Virus record (IMG/VR): IMGVR_UViG_3300005856_000023
Span: 1-64,000 of that record
Origin: a virus
Length of the DNA: 64,000 bases
Reading direction: 5' to 3' (one strand)
Both the position numbers and the translations under genes were made by a program. Below, one piece after another: positions 53,873 through 62,493 of the stretch. A model generated the notes under the pieces. That model made no database searches. It saw only the letters and a list, made by a program, of their open reading frames with translations, and was not told the origin of the DNA. Numbering within the stretch: position 1 is the first letter of the stretch; every line of letters begins with the position of its first letter.

Positions 53873-54985
53873 TCATATATCTATATCCAATTCATCAAGT
53901 TGATGATTTTTCTTTTTTGTTTTTTTGTTTATGTCTGTATCCTCTATTGATAATACATCTTCAGTTTTCTGCATATTAGCGAGTATGTCCATTTCTGTTT
54001 GACTATCAGAAACATTATCTTCAAACATATATGGTTTGACTAATATCTCGTATGTACTATTGTTAATTAAGTTATCAAGCTGTTCTCTGAACTTTGTATC
54101 ATTTTTGTATAGAGTTATAACATCTTTTATTAATAAACCTTTGTCTGTAAATGGAAACTTTAATCTTCCTTGTTTTGATTCAATTACATTATAATCAACT
54201 AGAAATTGTAATGATGATAGCAAATCAAAGAACCCGTATTTATCGGAGAATGCTATTTTTACATTTTTTCCACTAGTAAACAATCTGTTCTTTATAATAC
54301 CAACCTCGACGAATCTTATTTGAACATTACCTGCTAACTCTTTTGTTTCTTTTGCTATTAGATACAGCATTTGATTTGCTGCGTACAGTAATGCAGCTCC
54401 ACCCGGTATCCTGTATTTTCCCTTTATTGTCAGTAACCCAGTTGTTCCAAAGGGAGTTAAACTTATGTTCTCTTTCATGTGAGCAGTTATAACAACGGTT
54501 AGATTATAGTCAATTTTATATCTAAACAGTTTGTTTATTAGTCTGGTTAACAGATTTGCTTTTATACCTAGTGCTATACTATCTGTTAGTGAACTAAATT
54601 CTTGTTTCGTTGATAGTGCTGATATACTATCTATAACTAACAAAGTTTTCTTATCTTGTAATTTCGGTAATAATTCTGATTCAATTGCTTCATCCAATTC
54701 TTCTATAGTTGGAGCATATTGTATGAGATCATTCAAATCTAATCCAAATGCTTTAGCTCTTGTTTCTGTTACAGCAATTTCTGTGTCCAAATAGAATATT
54801 TGATAACCCTGCTTCTTAAATTGTGATGCAATTTGAATAGATAATTGTGTCTTACCTGCACCCGGAGTTCCTACGATCAGTACTATTCCTCTTTCTTCTA
54901 TTCCACCTCCTAATATACTATCCAATACTTTAATTTGAGTGGGTATAATTCTTCTCTCTACAAATCTACCTGTTTTTGTAAACAT
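53873..54985 (-). CDS. RecA/UvsX-family recombinase
   Basis: Walker A GTPGAGKT at 39-46, the Glu in FYLDTEIAVT near 66-70, Walker B LLVIDS at 115-120, the L1-L2 region around SLTPFGTTGLL and KYRIPGGAALLYAANQMLYL, in the order of RecA/UvsX cores. No large N-terminal domain. The C-terminus is charged and ends KKKNHQLDELDIDI, like the helicase tail here. It pairs homologous DNA in recombination-dependent replication. Class 1 ATG at 54985; a longer start 30 nt upstream is rejected. Confidence 0.88.
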   Translation of the reverse strand: MFTKTGRFVERRIIPTQIKVLDSILGGGIEERGIVLIVGTPGAGKTQLSIQIASQFKKQGYQIFYLDTEIAVTETRAKAFGLDLNDLIQYAPTIEELDEAIESELLPKLQDKKTLLVIDSISALSTKQEFSSLTDSIALGIKANLLTRLINKLFRYKIDYNLTVVITAHMKENISLTPFGTTGLLTIKGKYRIPGGAALLYAANQMLYLIAKETKELAGNVQIRFVEVGIIKNRLFTSGKNVKIAFSDKYGFFDLLSSLQFLVDYNVIESKQGRLKFPFTDKGLLIKDVITLYKNDTKFREQLDNLINNSTYEILVKPYMFEDNVSDSQTEMDILANMQKTEDVLSIEDTDINKKTKKKNHQLDELDIDI

Positions 54986-55007
54986 AAACAAAAATTTAGA
55001 CTGAGTG

Positions 55008-56282
55008 CTAAACACTAATTGTTAGTTTATCTCTACTAATATGTACAAACAATTTAACATTAATTAATCTATTGTAGATATTAAATGTAAACAAAAGTTC
55101 AATGTATACTAAACCAAGTGCTTCCACATGTTCTATGTTTAGTATTTGAAAATCTTGTACAATTTCTTTCAGATACAAATTTATATCATTTACGGATGCA
55201 TTAAGCGCATCCAAAACCCTATTTATACTAAGCGAATGTAGAGCCCTTAATAAATAGACTCTTAATATTTTCTTCAAAATAGATATTCCTGCTATGAAGT
55301 ATTCTTGATAAAATTTGTGCTTGTGTGTGTAAAGATAATCTGTTAATACATCTTCAGCAATTAACCGAGTTGTATATGTATTCGGATCAATTAAATACTT
55401 AAAATCAACATGATCAACTGTTAAAGTTTTTTGTTGTAATCTTGCTTGTAGTAACAGAGCATAGTATATGTAAGACAATAAAATATCTTTATCTCTAAAG
55501 TAAGGAAGGTAATTAAATTGAAAGACTTCATGTGTCAAAGAATCATTATCTAGTCTGCGTAAAGCAAATAGGTATTCCTTCTGATTCACTTCAGGATAAT
55601 GATGTGAAGCATAAACAACAAAACCAGAACCGTAAACTTCCTTATATTCATAGTATAGTTTGTTTAGCCAATCGTTTATAATAGGTATTTGTTCTGCATC
55701 TAATTGTTCAGGTAAAACTATAAATGTAATATCATGACCAGCTGTTAATGTTCTGTGCAAGTTATATAATAAATCTTCAAGCTGAATCACCTCAATTGTA
55801 TAAGTTAAAGCTTGATCATCCAAATCATTTATGTTTATGTTATTTAAACTTTCCCTATCTATAAAAAATGCATCCGTGATATCTCTGTGATTTGTGTAAT
55901 CAATCAATCTTAATTGAGATGATAATATCTTTGCTCTTATGTTAAGATCTGCTGGTAAAGTTCTTATTGAGTATGCAATAGTTTGATTACTTATTGATAG
56001 TTTGTAGTAGACTACTGTGCTTGTTCTTGTTTCTGGTAGAACATACACATAGAAGGGTAAGTTGTTACTTGCTAACTTCCAAGCAACAAAATAAGAACTG
56101 TAGCTATTACTATTAATTATCTCAATGGGAATTTTACTTACTAATTTATTCAAACTATTAACAAAGATTAAATCTTTTGTGTATGCTTTACCCTTAACAA
56201 AAATAATAGTTGTTAGCGGATCAAATTTTGGTTCTTCTACTTTTTCTTCTATAAATGTGTTAAGCTGCAAAGCATAAAACAT
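55008..56282 (-). CDS. putative second sheath-like tail protein (424 aa)
   Basis: Class 2 start (GAGC, 10 nt, ATG). Although diverged, its layout follows tail sheath proteins: DPLTTIIFVKGKAYTKDLIF, then YFVAWKLASNNLPFYVYVLP (cf. YEYVRNGGPAYVVRLLP in the sheath at 41208), a middle ADP-like alpha/beta region, and a C-terminus of helix, helix and strand (INRVLDALNASVNDINLYLK, then RLINVKLFVHISRDKL). It lacks the first strand APGVY. Next to the tube gene; could be a sheath terminator, initiator or minor sheath. Based on pattern reading only. Confidence 0.45.
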   Translation of the reverse strand: MFYALQLNTFIEEKVEEPKFDPLTTIIFVKGKAYTKDLIFVNSLNKLVSKIPIEIINSNSYSSYFVAWKLASNNLPFYVYVLPETRTSTVVYYKLSISNQTIAYSIRTLPADLNIRAKILSSQLRLIDYTNHRDITDAFFIDRESLNNININDLDDQALTYTIEVIQLEDLLYNLHRTLTAGHDITFIVLPEQLDAEQIPIINDWLNKLYYEYKEVYGSGFVVYASHHYPEVNQKEYLFALRRLDNDSLTHEVFQFNYLPYFRDKDILLSYIYYALLLQARLQQKTLTVDHVDFKYLIDPNTYTTRLIAEDVLTDYLYTHKHKFYQEYFIAGISILKKILRVYLLRALHSLSINRVLDALNASVNDINLYLKEIVQDFQILNIEHVEALGLVYIELLFTFNIYNRLINVKLFVHISRDKLTISV

Positions 56283-56304
56283 TTATTTGTTAGCTCAAGT
56301 CAAA
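56283..56304. promoter_or_regulatory. shared divergent class 2 region
   Basis: GTTAGCTCAAG between two divergent ATGs: a single AGCT palindrome gives an AGC box to both strands, 10 nt from each ATG. Confidence 0.5.
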
Positions 56305-56523
56305 ATGCTTTTCACAGAAATGCAAATATACCTTGACTTAAACAATGAAGAGGTTATCACTTTACCTTCATACACTATATATCAATACAGACCTGAGATC
56401 ATGGCTTTAAGAGAAAAAAATATAGTTTATCATGATCAGATAAATGATTACATAAAGTTTAACATACTAATAAATACGAAGAAGAAGTTTATATCTGATC
56501 TTGAATTTGTAGATAGATTTTAA
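56305..56523 (+). CDS. unknown small protein (72 aa), late class
   Basis: ATG at 56305 by class 2 spacing (AGC, 10 nt). A TTG at 56287 is in frame but contains the AGC box. The small protein is beta-rich with a basic end; not recognised. Ends just before an IS200/IS605-like sequence. Confidence 0.5.
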   Translation: MLFTEMQIYLDLNNEEVITLPSYTIYQYRPEIMALREKNIVYHDQINDYIKFNILINTKKKFISDLEFVDRF

Positions 56524-56533
56524 CAGAATTCAA

Positions 56534-56555
56534 GCAAGAAGTGGAAGTAGTTCAC
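56534..56555 (-). repeat. IS200/IS605-like end, copy 3 (collapsed)
   Basis: On the minus strand: GTGAACTACTTCC joined directly to ACTTCTTGC. Both flanks of the copies at 2098 and 41092 are kept while the hairpin between them is gone. The TGA in GTGAAC is the stop codon of the 129-aa gene. It looks like an element end after internal loss, or a related target sequence. Confidence 0.35.
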
Positions 56556-56941
56556 TCCAAATCAACGCCAAATCTAAAGGCCACGTAGTAATGTAGAAGT
56601 TTTGTGTATATGAGATCTAAAACTAATGCTTCACTTCCAAAACATTCAATTAAAATATCGTATGTTTCCTCGTTTATAACATTTTTAAAGTTACGAGTTA
56701 ATCTTACTATCTCGTTTGATACATATGATTCAAAATCTACAAAATTACCGACTATTGTATCATTAAATTGTGATAGAGCCAAAGCATTAGCTATACAATA
56801 ATTTTCTACTATCTCCATACAAATTTGTTTTTTAAAATTGTCATCCATGTACATTTCCAATTCATATTCTTGATCTATATCCTCATCTACAAAATCATTA
56901 GTTTTGTCTCTCATAAAGATTTTTTTTAGCCAATCAAACAT
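56552..56941 (-). CDS. unknown protein (129 aa), late class
   Basis: The ATG at 56941 has class 2 spacing (CAGC, 10 nt) and a GGAG 3 nt away; an upstream ATG at 56980 would overlap the tube gene stop. It begins MFDWLKKIFMRDK, an amphipathic helix, followed by an acidic helical body. Located right after the tube gene, where tail assembly chaperones often lie in myoviruses, but with no sequence match. Confidence 0.55.
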   Translation of the reverse strand: MFDWLKKIFMRDKTNDFVDEDIDQEYELEMYMDDNFKKQICMEIVENYCIANALALSQFNDTIVGNFVDFESYVSNEIVRLTRNFKNVINEETYDILIECFGSEALVLDLIYTKLLHYYVAFRFGVDLE

Positions 56942-56973
56942 ACTCCTAACAGCTGTTACAAAAAAATAAAAAA

Positions 56974-57633
56974 CTAACATTTAGCGACGCTAGGGAATAA
57001 TTTATCACGATAATATAATCCTTTCGGATCCCACTTTGGATTAAAACAAGGAACTGCTGCTACATATCTGAACGATACACTGAACTGAGCTAAATCAGTT
57101 GCAGATACGTCTCCTGCTATAGCATCATTCGATATTGATTCTGGGTAAACATTGTAGAATATGATTTTCAAATCTATTGCAGATAGGTCTGGTATTAGGT
57201 AATAGATTGTTAATCTACCAGACATTTTTGGTGGATCATAGTATATGGCTTTGCCTGAGAAGTCATCCCAAGTTTTTCTCCAAAGCAAGAAGAAATCTCT
57301 AGCAGAAGGTTTTCTTGTTTCCAGAAATTGTAAGGTTATGGTTCCTGGCTCTTCATGCTTAGGAGCAGATATAGCATATCTACCACCATACACTTGTTGC
57401 TTTGCATAAGTAGATCTCGGTATCCAGTCTGAAATAGATATGGTTCTAGCAGCTAGTTTTACACCAAAATCTTTGTCACCACCATATTTTGTTATGTAGT
57501 TAAATAAATCTCTATTAACATCTGGAACTATTCTTGGTAATTCTATTACAGCGAATGCAAAATTTGTTGTGGGTATTATGTCTGGTTCTGTTATTGATTT
57601 CTTTAATCCTGTCGCACCTGGAACATAAGGCAT
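56974..57633 (-). CDS. tail tube protein (T4 gp19-like)
   Basis: 219 aa, the usual tube length. Layout fits: N-terminal arm, FAFAVIELP strand, ISISDWIPRSTYAKQQVYGGR (loop with the tube-fitting beta hairpin), EPGTITLQFLE, a long helix RDFFLLWRKTWDD, RLTIYYLIPDL and the Y-P-turn strand KIIFYNVYPESISNDAIAG followed by AQFSVSFRYVAA. These last two are the most typical of gp19-family tubes. Class 2 start (AAGC, 11 nt, ATG). Works with the sheath at 41208. Confidence 0.78.
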   Translation of the reverse strand: MPYVPGATGLKKSITEPDIIPTTNFAFAVIELPRIVPDVNRDLFNYITKYGGDKDFGVKLAARTISISDWIPRSTYAKQQVYGGRYAISAPKHEEPGTITLQFLETRKPSARDFFLLWRKTWDDFSGKAIYYDPPKMSGRLTIYYLIPDLSAIDLKIIFYNVYPESISNDAIAGDVSATDLAQFSVSFRYVAAVPCFNPKWDPKGLYYRDKLFPSVAKC

Positions 57634-57696
57634 AAAGAATTTATGCTTTTGAGATCACAATATATCAAATTACTCAACCACTCTAAATTTTAGAGT

Positions 57697-58299
57697 ATGC
57701 GTATAGTAATAGATGGACTTTCAAAAATTGGTAAATCATTTCTATTCAATGAACTTATGAAATATACAAAAAAGATTATATTCATAGAACCCAAGTACAA
57801 TGAATGTGAGTTACAAAATTTACCAATAATTGATAGGCAGAAAAAATTTATTGAGACATATTCCAAAATTACAAAAAATGCAATGAAATTTAATTCATTT
57901 GTAATGTATAGAAGTATTGTATCCGTTGATGTTTATAACACTCATTATTTCAAACTTAGATTGAAGGATGATATTGATAACAATAGTATTTTGAATAACA
58001 TAGCTATTCTACAAAAGTTATCACCATTAGTTATATTTCTGCACTGTTCAGATATTAACATTTTGAAAGACATTTATTACTACATGATTTATAATGTTCC
58101 ATCAGAAAGCATGTTCTTCAAATCACTAAAATCATTCACAGAAGATAATCTTGAGATAGGTTATAAGTTGCTAGAAAGTTACAATAAGTTTATGTTTACA
58201 ACTAAAATTTATGATTTAAAAGATTTCTATAATGGTAATGTGGTAGATTCTTTTACAAAGAGAAATGAATCAATTTTGAAAGATATTCTGTTAAAGTAA
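57697..58299 (+). CDS. P-loop deoxynucleoside/thymidylate kinase-like protein
   Basis: Starts with the P-loop GLSKIGKS at 7-14. MYRSIVSVDVYN near 69-80 corresponds to the DRS..S..VY helix of dNK/TMP kinases, though the Asp is replaced; LVIFLHCSD near 108-116 is the following core strand. 200 aa. Probably phosphorylates a (deoxy)nucleoside or nucleotide together with NrdB and FolE in nucleotide supply. The class 1 signal is palindromic here (CTCTAAATTTTAGAG). Substrate cannot be read from the sequence. Confidence 0.7.
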   Translation: MRIVIDGLSKIGKSFLFNELMKYTKKIIFIEPKYNECELQNLPIIDRQKKFIETYSKITKNAMKFNSFVMYRSIVSVDVYNTHYFKLRLKDDIDNNSILNNIAILQKLSPLVIFLHCSDINILKDIYYYMIYNVPSESMFFKSLKSFTEDNLEIGYKLLESYNKFMFTTKIYDLKDFYNGNVVDSFTKRNESILKDILLK

Positions 58300-58402
58300 A
58301 AGTTTTTTGATGATTCAAAGTATACACAAAAAAACAAATTGCTTACTATAAAATATTTCTCGTAGATCTTATTTGTATTACCATTAAGCACAATTGTAAA
58401 GT

Positions 58403-58746
58403 ATGGCTTGGACTTGGATAGAAAACGGAAATATTTGTTTCCGATTCAAAGGATATAGCTACGAAAGATATAGCAATTGAAGTTCCTGATGGAACTCTAC
58501 CACAAGATTTAACAATTGAGAATGGAAATATAGTTTTCAAAACCGAAGCAAAGAAAACTCGCAGAACTCAAGAACTATGTTGCAACATTGCTTGTTCAAA
58601 CTGATTATGTAATTGTAAAGATTGCAGAAGCAGAAGTTATCGGAGACATGGATACAGTAGCACAGCTTAAACAGAAATATACAACTCAACTCCAACAGAG
58701 AGAAACAATACGAGCTTGAAGTGAGCAGATGAAGCAAGCAATGTAA
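58403..58746 (+). pseudogene. frameshifted remnant of a tail-fibre-accessory-type gene
   Basis: Three consecutive pieces in different frames read as one protein: MAWTWIENGN, then FVSDSKDIATKDIAIEVP continuing to IVFKTEAKK, then LAELKNYVATLLVQTDYVIV continuing to LKQKYTTQLQQRE. Shifts lie near 58440 (GGAAATATTTG) and near 58557 (AAGAAAACTCG); a further shift or stop follows at 58717. The last piece (QTDYVIVKIAEAEV..GD) has the pattern of the C-terminal domain found in many phage tail-fibre-associated proteins. A class 2-like AGC 13 nt before the ATG survives. The rest of the 532-bp gap (58300-58402 and 58747-58831) shows no gene, only a GTAGTTAACCTAC inverted repeat near 58792. Confidence 0.65.
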
Positions 58747-58831
58747 TTTTGCAGACGGGCAGGGTGTTCCACTTTTTTTGTCAAATTACAAGTAGTTAAC
58801 CTACTAACATTAACTAGATTAAGATAAAAAA

Positions 58832-59380
58832 TTACACTGCCACTTTTCCACTAGTCCAATCAAGTAAATGCACTTTTATATCTTTTTTTGTTGATTTCAA
58901 ATACTTTTCAAAATCCAAATCATATAAAAGATATGTATGCCAAGCATCCAATCTATCAATATAGGGTAATTTATCTCTTATAATCTCGAAAACTTTTAGT
59001 TGTTCAAAATCTATTTGTTTTTGCTCAAGGTTCCTAAAATCAATATTCTCCTGATAAGCTCTAAACAATATCTCAGGATCAATTAATTTCTCACTATCAG
59101 TGTATTGCAATCCATACTTTAATATGTATGGAATTAAATCCAATTGTTCATTTGTAATTGCTTTGTATAGAATTTTGAAGATGGTTTGATTAGTTAGAAT
59201 ATAGTATGCTAACAATATTCTGGCTATGCTTGTTTGCATATTTTGCTTAATTGATTCAAAAACAATAGGAATTTTACTTTCATCTTTAACTATCAATAGT
59301 GTTATAATTTGTAGTAATGTAGCAAATGGATTTGTTGTAACTGAATTCAGACTTGTTCCATATCTTTGTTTTATGTTCAT
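58832..59380 (-). CDS. unknown helical protein (182 aa)
   Basis: Full class 1 signal (TTTGCA, 6 nt, CTAAATTT, 6 nt) to the second ATG at 59380; the ATG at 59386 has no room for the signal. All-helical, Leu/Ile-rich, C-terminus with TWHTYLLYDLDF-like helices (AWHTYLLYDLDFEKYLKS). Not recognised. Confidence 0.6.
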   Translation of the reverse strand: MNIKQRYGTSLNSVTTNPFATLLQIITLLIVKDESKIPIVFESIKQNMQTSIARILLAYYILTNQTIFKILYKAITNEQLDLIPYILKYGLQYTDSEKLIDPEILFRAYQENIDFRNLEQKQIDFEQLKVFEIIRDKLPYIDRLDAWHTYLLYDLDFEKYLKSTKKDIKVHLLDWTSGKVAV

Positions 59381-59412
59381 AATCATAAATTTAGATTAGA
59401 TGCAAAAAAACA

Positions 59413-60093
59413 TTATTGAGCAAAAGGTTTAAACCAAACAGTCCATATAACTTCTATTCTTTTCAAATCATATTTATAAACAGGAACAGGTAGTGTTGTG
59501 TAAGCTATCATCTTAGGAGTTTGATTATTTATTGACACTAACAAATCTAATTCAGTTATAGCTACGTATCTTCTATCACCACTTTTACAATATCCTGTAA
59601 ATGATGAATCTTGGATATCTATATTTGCTTCTGTGTAATCTATATCAAACAGTAATTGTATTCCTCCAATGGTAGCGGTATAGCTACCGCAATTACTTGA
59701 TTGTTCAACAAATCTTACTTTGCTTACAATTTTTAGATCTGAACTGCTAGTAATACGAATTATGTTATTGCGAGACGGATTATCTGATAAGTAACTTGTT
59801 GGTATAGTAAGAACAGGGTTATAAGAACAACTAGAGGAATTAAATCCTGTATGACCTAAACTCAAATACCAAACTAAATTATTCACATTATTTGTAGGGT
59901 TGTAACTAGAAAAGTCTGTTTCCTTTCCTGGCCAAGCACCAAATATTTGTTTGCCTAGTAACATAGATAGAAAGTAAGAGAATGATGGCAATGTTGCATT
60001 GGCTGTAACTATATAATCCATCAATTCATTCTCTTTATTATAGGTGTAAACATAAACTAAGTTTAATATCTCCGAATGATCTACTATTTTCAT
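59413..60093 (-). CDS. late protein, probably tail fibre/appendage type (226 aa)
   Basis: Class 2 start (TAGC, 12 nt, ATG). The C-terminus, YVAITELDLLVS followed by KMIAYTTLPVPVYKYDLKRI and EVIWTVWF, follows the ITE.GL....-A......P......L.I.W.I.F pattern common at the ends of phage fibre and collar proteins. The N-terminus opens with EILNLVYVYTYNKENELMDY. Ser/Asn/Tyr-rich middle with two CSY/NCGSY sites. Exact role unknown. Confidence 0.5.
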   Translation of the reverse strand: MKIVDHSEILNLVYVYTYNKENELMDYIVTANATLPSFSYFLSMLLGKQIFGAWPGKETDFSSYNPTNNVNNLVWYLSLGHTGFNSSSCSYNPVLTIPTSYLSDNPSRNNIIRITSSSDLKIVSKVRFVEQSSNCGSYTATIGGIQLLFDIDYTEANIDIQDSSFTGYCKSGDRRYVAITELDLLVSINNQTPKMIAYTTLPVPVYKYDLKRIEVIWTVWFKPFAQ

Positions 60094-60106
60094 TGTTTAA
60101 ACGATG

Positions 60107-60649
60107 CTAGCGTAATTCAATAATTGTCTTTTGTTTGTTGTGCTTATCATAAACTACTTTTAATAGTTTTATGGGTTCAGCTTTCATAGTTATTAGTAAT
60201 TGTTTTAGCATATCGGGATTTATTTTCCAACCTTTAATTTCATTAGATAATATACCTCCAAACTTCAATCCTTCAACAACACCTTCTGAACAAAAGTATC
60301 CACCATTACTAGTAAACACAGGTATCACAAAACCAATAACACCAAGCCAATTATATGGCACATTATTCGTTGCAAGATAGTTATAAAATCTCATAGCATA
60401 ATCATATTCCTGATCACTAACACTTAATTTATATACTTCTACAATAGTATCATCAGAATGATCAAGCAATGTAAAATAATTCCAATATATTCTGCATAAA
60501 CTACCATTTGGATAGACTTCAATAGTTTTGTAGGGATACTCCAATTCCAATATTATACCTGCATGACTAATATCTGATCTTGTCCAAAATTCTATTAGTC
60601 TGGAAAATAGAGATCTACCCTTAAAGAGACCGATGTATATGTCTTGCAT
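60107..60649 (-). CDS. NlpC/P60 (YiiX-like) cysteine hydrolase
   Basis: 180 aa with the circularly permuted papain-like order: His in SDISHAGIILE (H29), then the nucleophile Cys in GGYFCSEGVVEGLKFGG (about C120). PNGSLCRIYW and PYNWLGVIGFVIP fit the family's strands. Family members cut peptide or acyl bonds in cell-wall or lipid substrates. Class 2 start (GAGC, 11 nt, ATG), next to a fibre-type gene, so a virion- or lysis-associated role is likely. Confidence 0.75.
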   Translation of the reverse strand: MQDIYIGLFKGRSLFSRLIEFWTRSDISHAGIILELEYPYKTIEVYPNGSLCRIYWNYFTLLDHSDDTIVEVYKLSVSDQEYDYAMRFYNYLATNNVPYNWLGVIGFVIPVFTSNGGYFCSEGVVEGLKFGGILSNEIKGWKINPDMLKQLLITMKAEPIKLLKVVYDKHNKQKTIIELR

Positions 60650-60739
60650 TTATAGTATACGCTCACAAAATAAAATCTAAACATCACTGATAAGTTATCG
60701 TTAGCTTACATAACTTAAAAGCAATCTAAATTTTTTTCT

Positions 60740-61264
60740 ATGAAATGTTTGTTACAAGACGAGAAATTAACGTTTATATTTAGACACTATTATGTTTCAT
60801 GTTATAATTATAGTTATAGTAATTATCAAGCCAATGGAATATTATCTTTCGCTGCCATGGATTTATCTTTTAAAATTATAAAGGAACAAAAAAGAAAATC
60901 TATTATTTTAAAAAAGAGGAAACCGATCATACATTTATTAAATTACATTGATATACTCAATTTCAATCTCAATAGTAATAAATTTGACATTACCTTTTTC
61001 TCAATAAATAACTACAAAATAAAATTAGTATATAACTTGTATTTATACCGAAGAAGACCCTTTAAGGACTTTGCTTATAAAGATAGCCTAAAAGTTATTG
61101 AACGCGAAAACCTATGTGTCATTAGATTTGAAGATGATTTTGCTAGTAGAGTACAGCCAAAGAATGTAAATTTATCCGCTATGGTAATGCATATACTTGA
61201 GAAGGAAAAGAGTTATGAGATAGATGTAGGTAGTATAATATTTTATTGTGTACTTCTAATGTGA
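60740..61264 (+). CDS. tandem family protein, copy 1 (174 aa)
   Basis: Class 1 start. Conserved blocks shared by all four: MKCLL.D.KLTF, then IIKEQKRKSIILKKRKPI (basic, about 53-70) with HLLNYIDILNF, NLYLYR..PFKDF (about 105-120), a KVIE.ENLCVIRFE strand, KNVNLSAMVMHILEKEKS and the C-terminal hydrophobic SIIFYCVLLM. Basic and alpha/beta; function unknown. Variable parts are residues 15-40 and 75-100. Confidence 0.75.
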   Translation: MKCLLQDEKLTFIFRHYYVSCYNYSYSNYQANGILSFAAMDLSFKIIKEQKRKSIILKKRKPIIHLLNYIDILNFNLNSNKFDITFFSINNYKIKLVYNLYLYRRRPFKDFAYKDSLKVIERENLCVIRFEDDFASRVQPKNVNLSAMVMHILEKEKSYEIDVGSIIFYCVLLM

Positions 61265-61326
61265 TAAACATTACTGATATGTTATCGTTAGCTTACATAA
61301 CTTAAAAACAATCTAAATTTTTTTCT

Positions 61327-61845
61327 ATGAAATGTTTGTTACACGACGAGAAATTAACCTTTGTATTTAAACACTATTATATTTCATATTATAATTGTGG
61401 TTTTAGGAATTATCAAATCAATGGAGTATTATCTTTTGCTATCATGGATTTAGCTTTTAAAATTATAAAGGAGCAAAAAAGAAAATCTATTACTTTAAAA
61501 AAGAGAAAACCAATTATACATTTGTTAAATTATATTGATATACTCAATTTCAATCTCAATAGTAACAAATTTGGCATTGACTTTATCTCAGAAAATAACT
61601 ACAAAACAGAATTAGCACGTAACTTGTATTTATACCGAACAAGACCCTTTAAGGACTTTGCTAAAGATAGCCTAGAAGTTATTGAATACGAAAACTTATG
61701 TGTCATTAGATTTACATATGATTATGCTAGTAGAATACAGCCAAAGAATGTAAATTTAGCTGCTATGGTAATACATATACTTGAGAAGGAAGAGAGTAAG
61801 ATAGATGTAGGTAGTATAATATTTTATTGTGTACTTCTAATGTGA
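61327..61845 (+). CDS. tandem family protein, copy 2 (172 aa)
   Basis: Same architecture and class 1 signal as copy 1. It lacks two residues after PFKDF (AKDSLE instead of AYKDSLK) and one or two near the end. Differences concentrate in residues 15-40 (FKHYYISYYNCGFRNYQING) and 78-100, indicating divergence of a presumed binding surface while the basic core is preserved. Confidence 0.75.
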   Translation: MKCLLHDEKLTFVFKHYYISYYNCGFRNYQINGVLSFAIMDLAFKIIKEQKRKSITLKKRKPIIHLLNYIDILNFNLNSNKFGIDFISENNYKTELARNLYLYRTRPFKDFAKDSLEVIEYENLCVIRFTYDYASRIQPKNVNLAAMVIHILEKEESKIDVGSIIFYCVLLM

Positions 61846-61907
61846 TAAGCATTTCTGATATGTTATCGTTAGCTTACGTAGCTTAAAAACAATCTAAATT
61901 TTTTTCT

Positions 61908-62432
61908 ATGAAATGTTTGTTACACGACGAGAAATTAACCTTTGAATTTAGAAACAATTATGTTTCATGTGATAATTATACTTATAGTAATTATCAAGCC
62001 AATGGAATATTATCTTTTGCTGTCATGGATTTACTTATTAAAATTATAAAGGAACAAAAAAGAAAATCTATTGTTTTAAAAAAGAGGAAACCGATCATAC
62101 ATTTATTAAATTACGTTGATATACTCAATTTCAATCTCAATAGTAACAAAGTTGACATTACCCTTTTCTCAAAAAATAACTACAAAACAAAATTAGTATA
62201 TAACTTGTATTTATACCGAACAAGACCCTTTAAGGACTTTGTTTATAAAGATAGTCTAAAAGTTATTGAACGTGAAAACTTATGCATCATTAGATTTGAA
62301 TATGATTATACTACTATAGTACAGCTAAAGAATGTAAATTTAGCCGCTATGGTAATGCATATACTTGAGAAGAAAAAGAGTCGTGTGATAGATGAAAGTG
62401 GTATAATATTTTATTGTGTATTTCTAATGTGA
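61908..62432 (+). CDS. tandem family protein, copy 3 (174 aa)
   Basis: Same architecture and class 1 signal. Closest to copy 1 in several blocks (YSNYQANGILSFA, KDSLKVIERENLC), but with KKKSRVIDESGIIFYCVFLM at the C-terminus. Open frame with no disruption. Confidence 0.75.
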   Translation: MKCLLHDEKLTFEFRNNYVSCDNYTYSNYQANGILSFAVMDLLIKIIKEQKRKSIVLKKRKPIIHLLNYVDILNFNLNSNKVDITLFSKNNYKTKLVYNLYLYRTRPFKDFVYKDSLKVIERENLCIIRFEYDYTTIVQLKNVNLAAMVMHILEKKKSRVIDESGIIFYCVFLM

Positions 62433-62493
62433 TAAACATCACTGATAAGTTGTCGTTAGCTTACGTAGCTTAAAACAATCTAAATTTTTTTTT

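Noticed and set aside
60680-60739. Inverted repeat TGATAAGTTATC in the tandem array as a replication origin or terminator
   Set aside because: It is short, repeats only because the whole gene unit repeats, and is not followed by a T-run or an iteron cluster; it is more likely a regulatory detail of these promoters.
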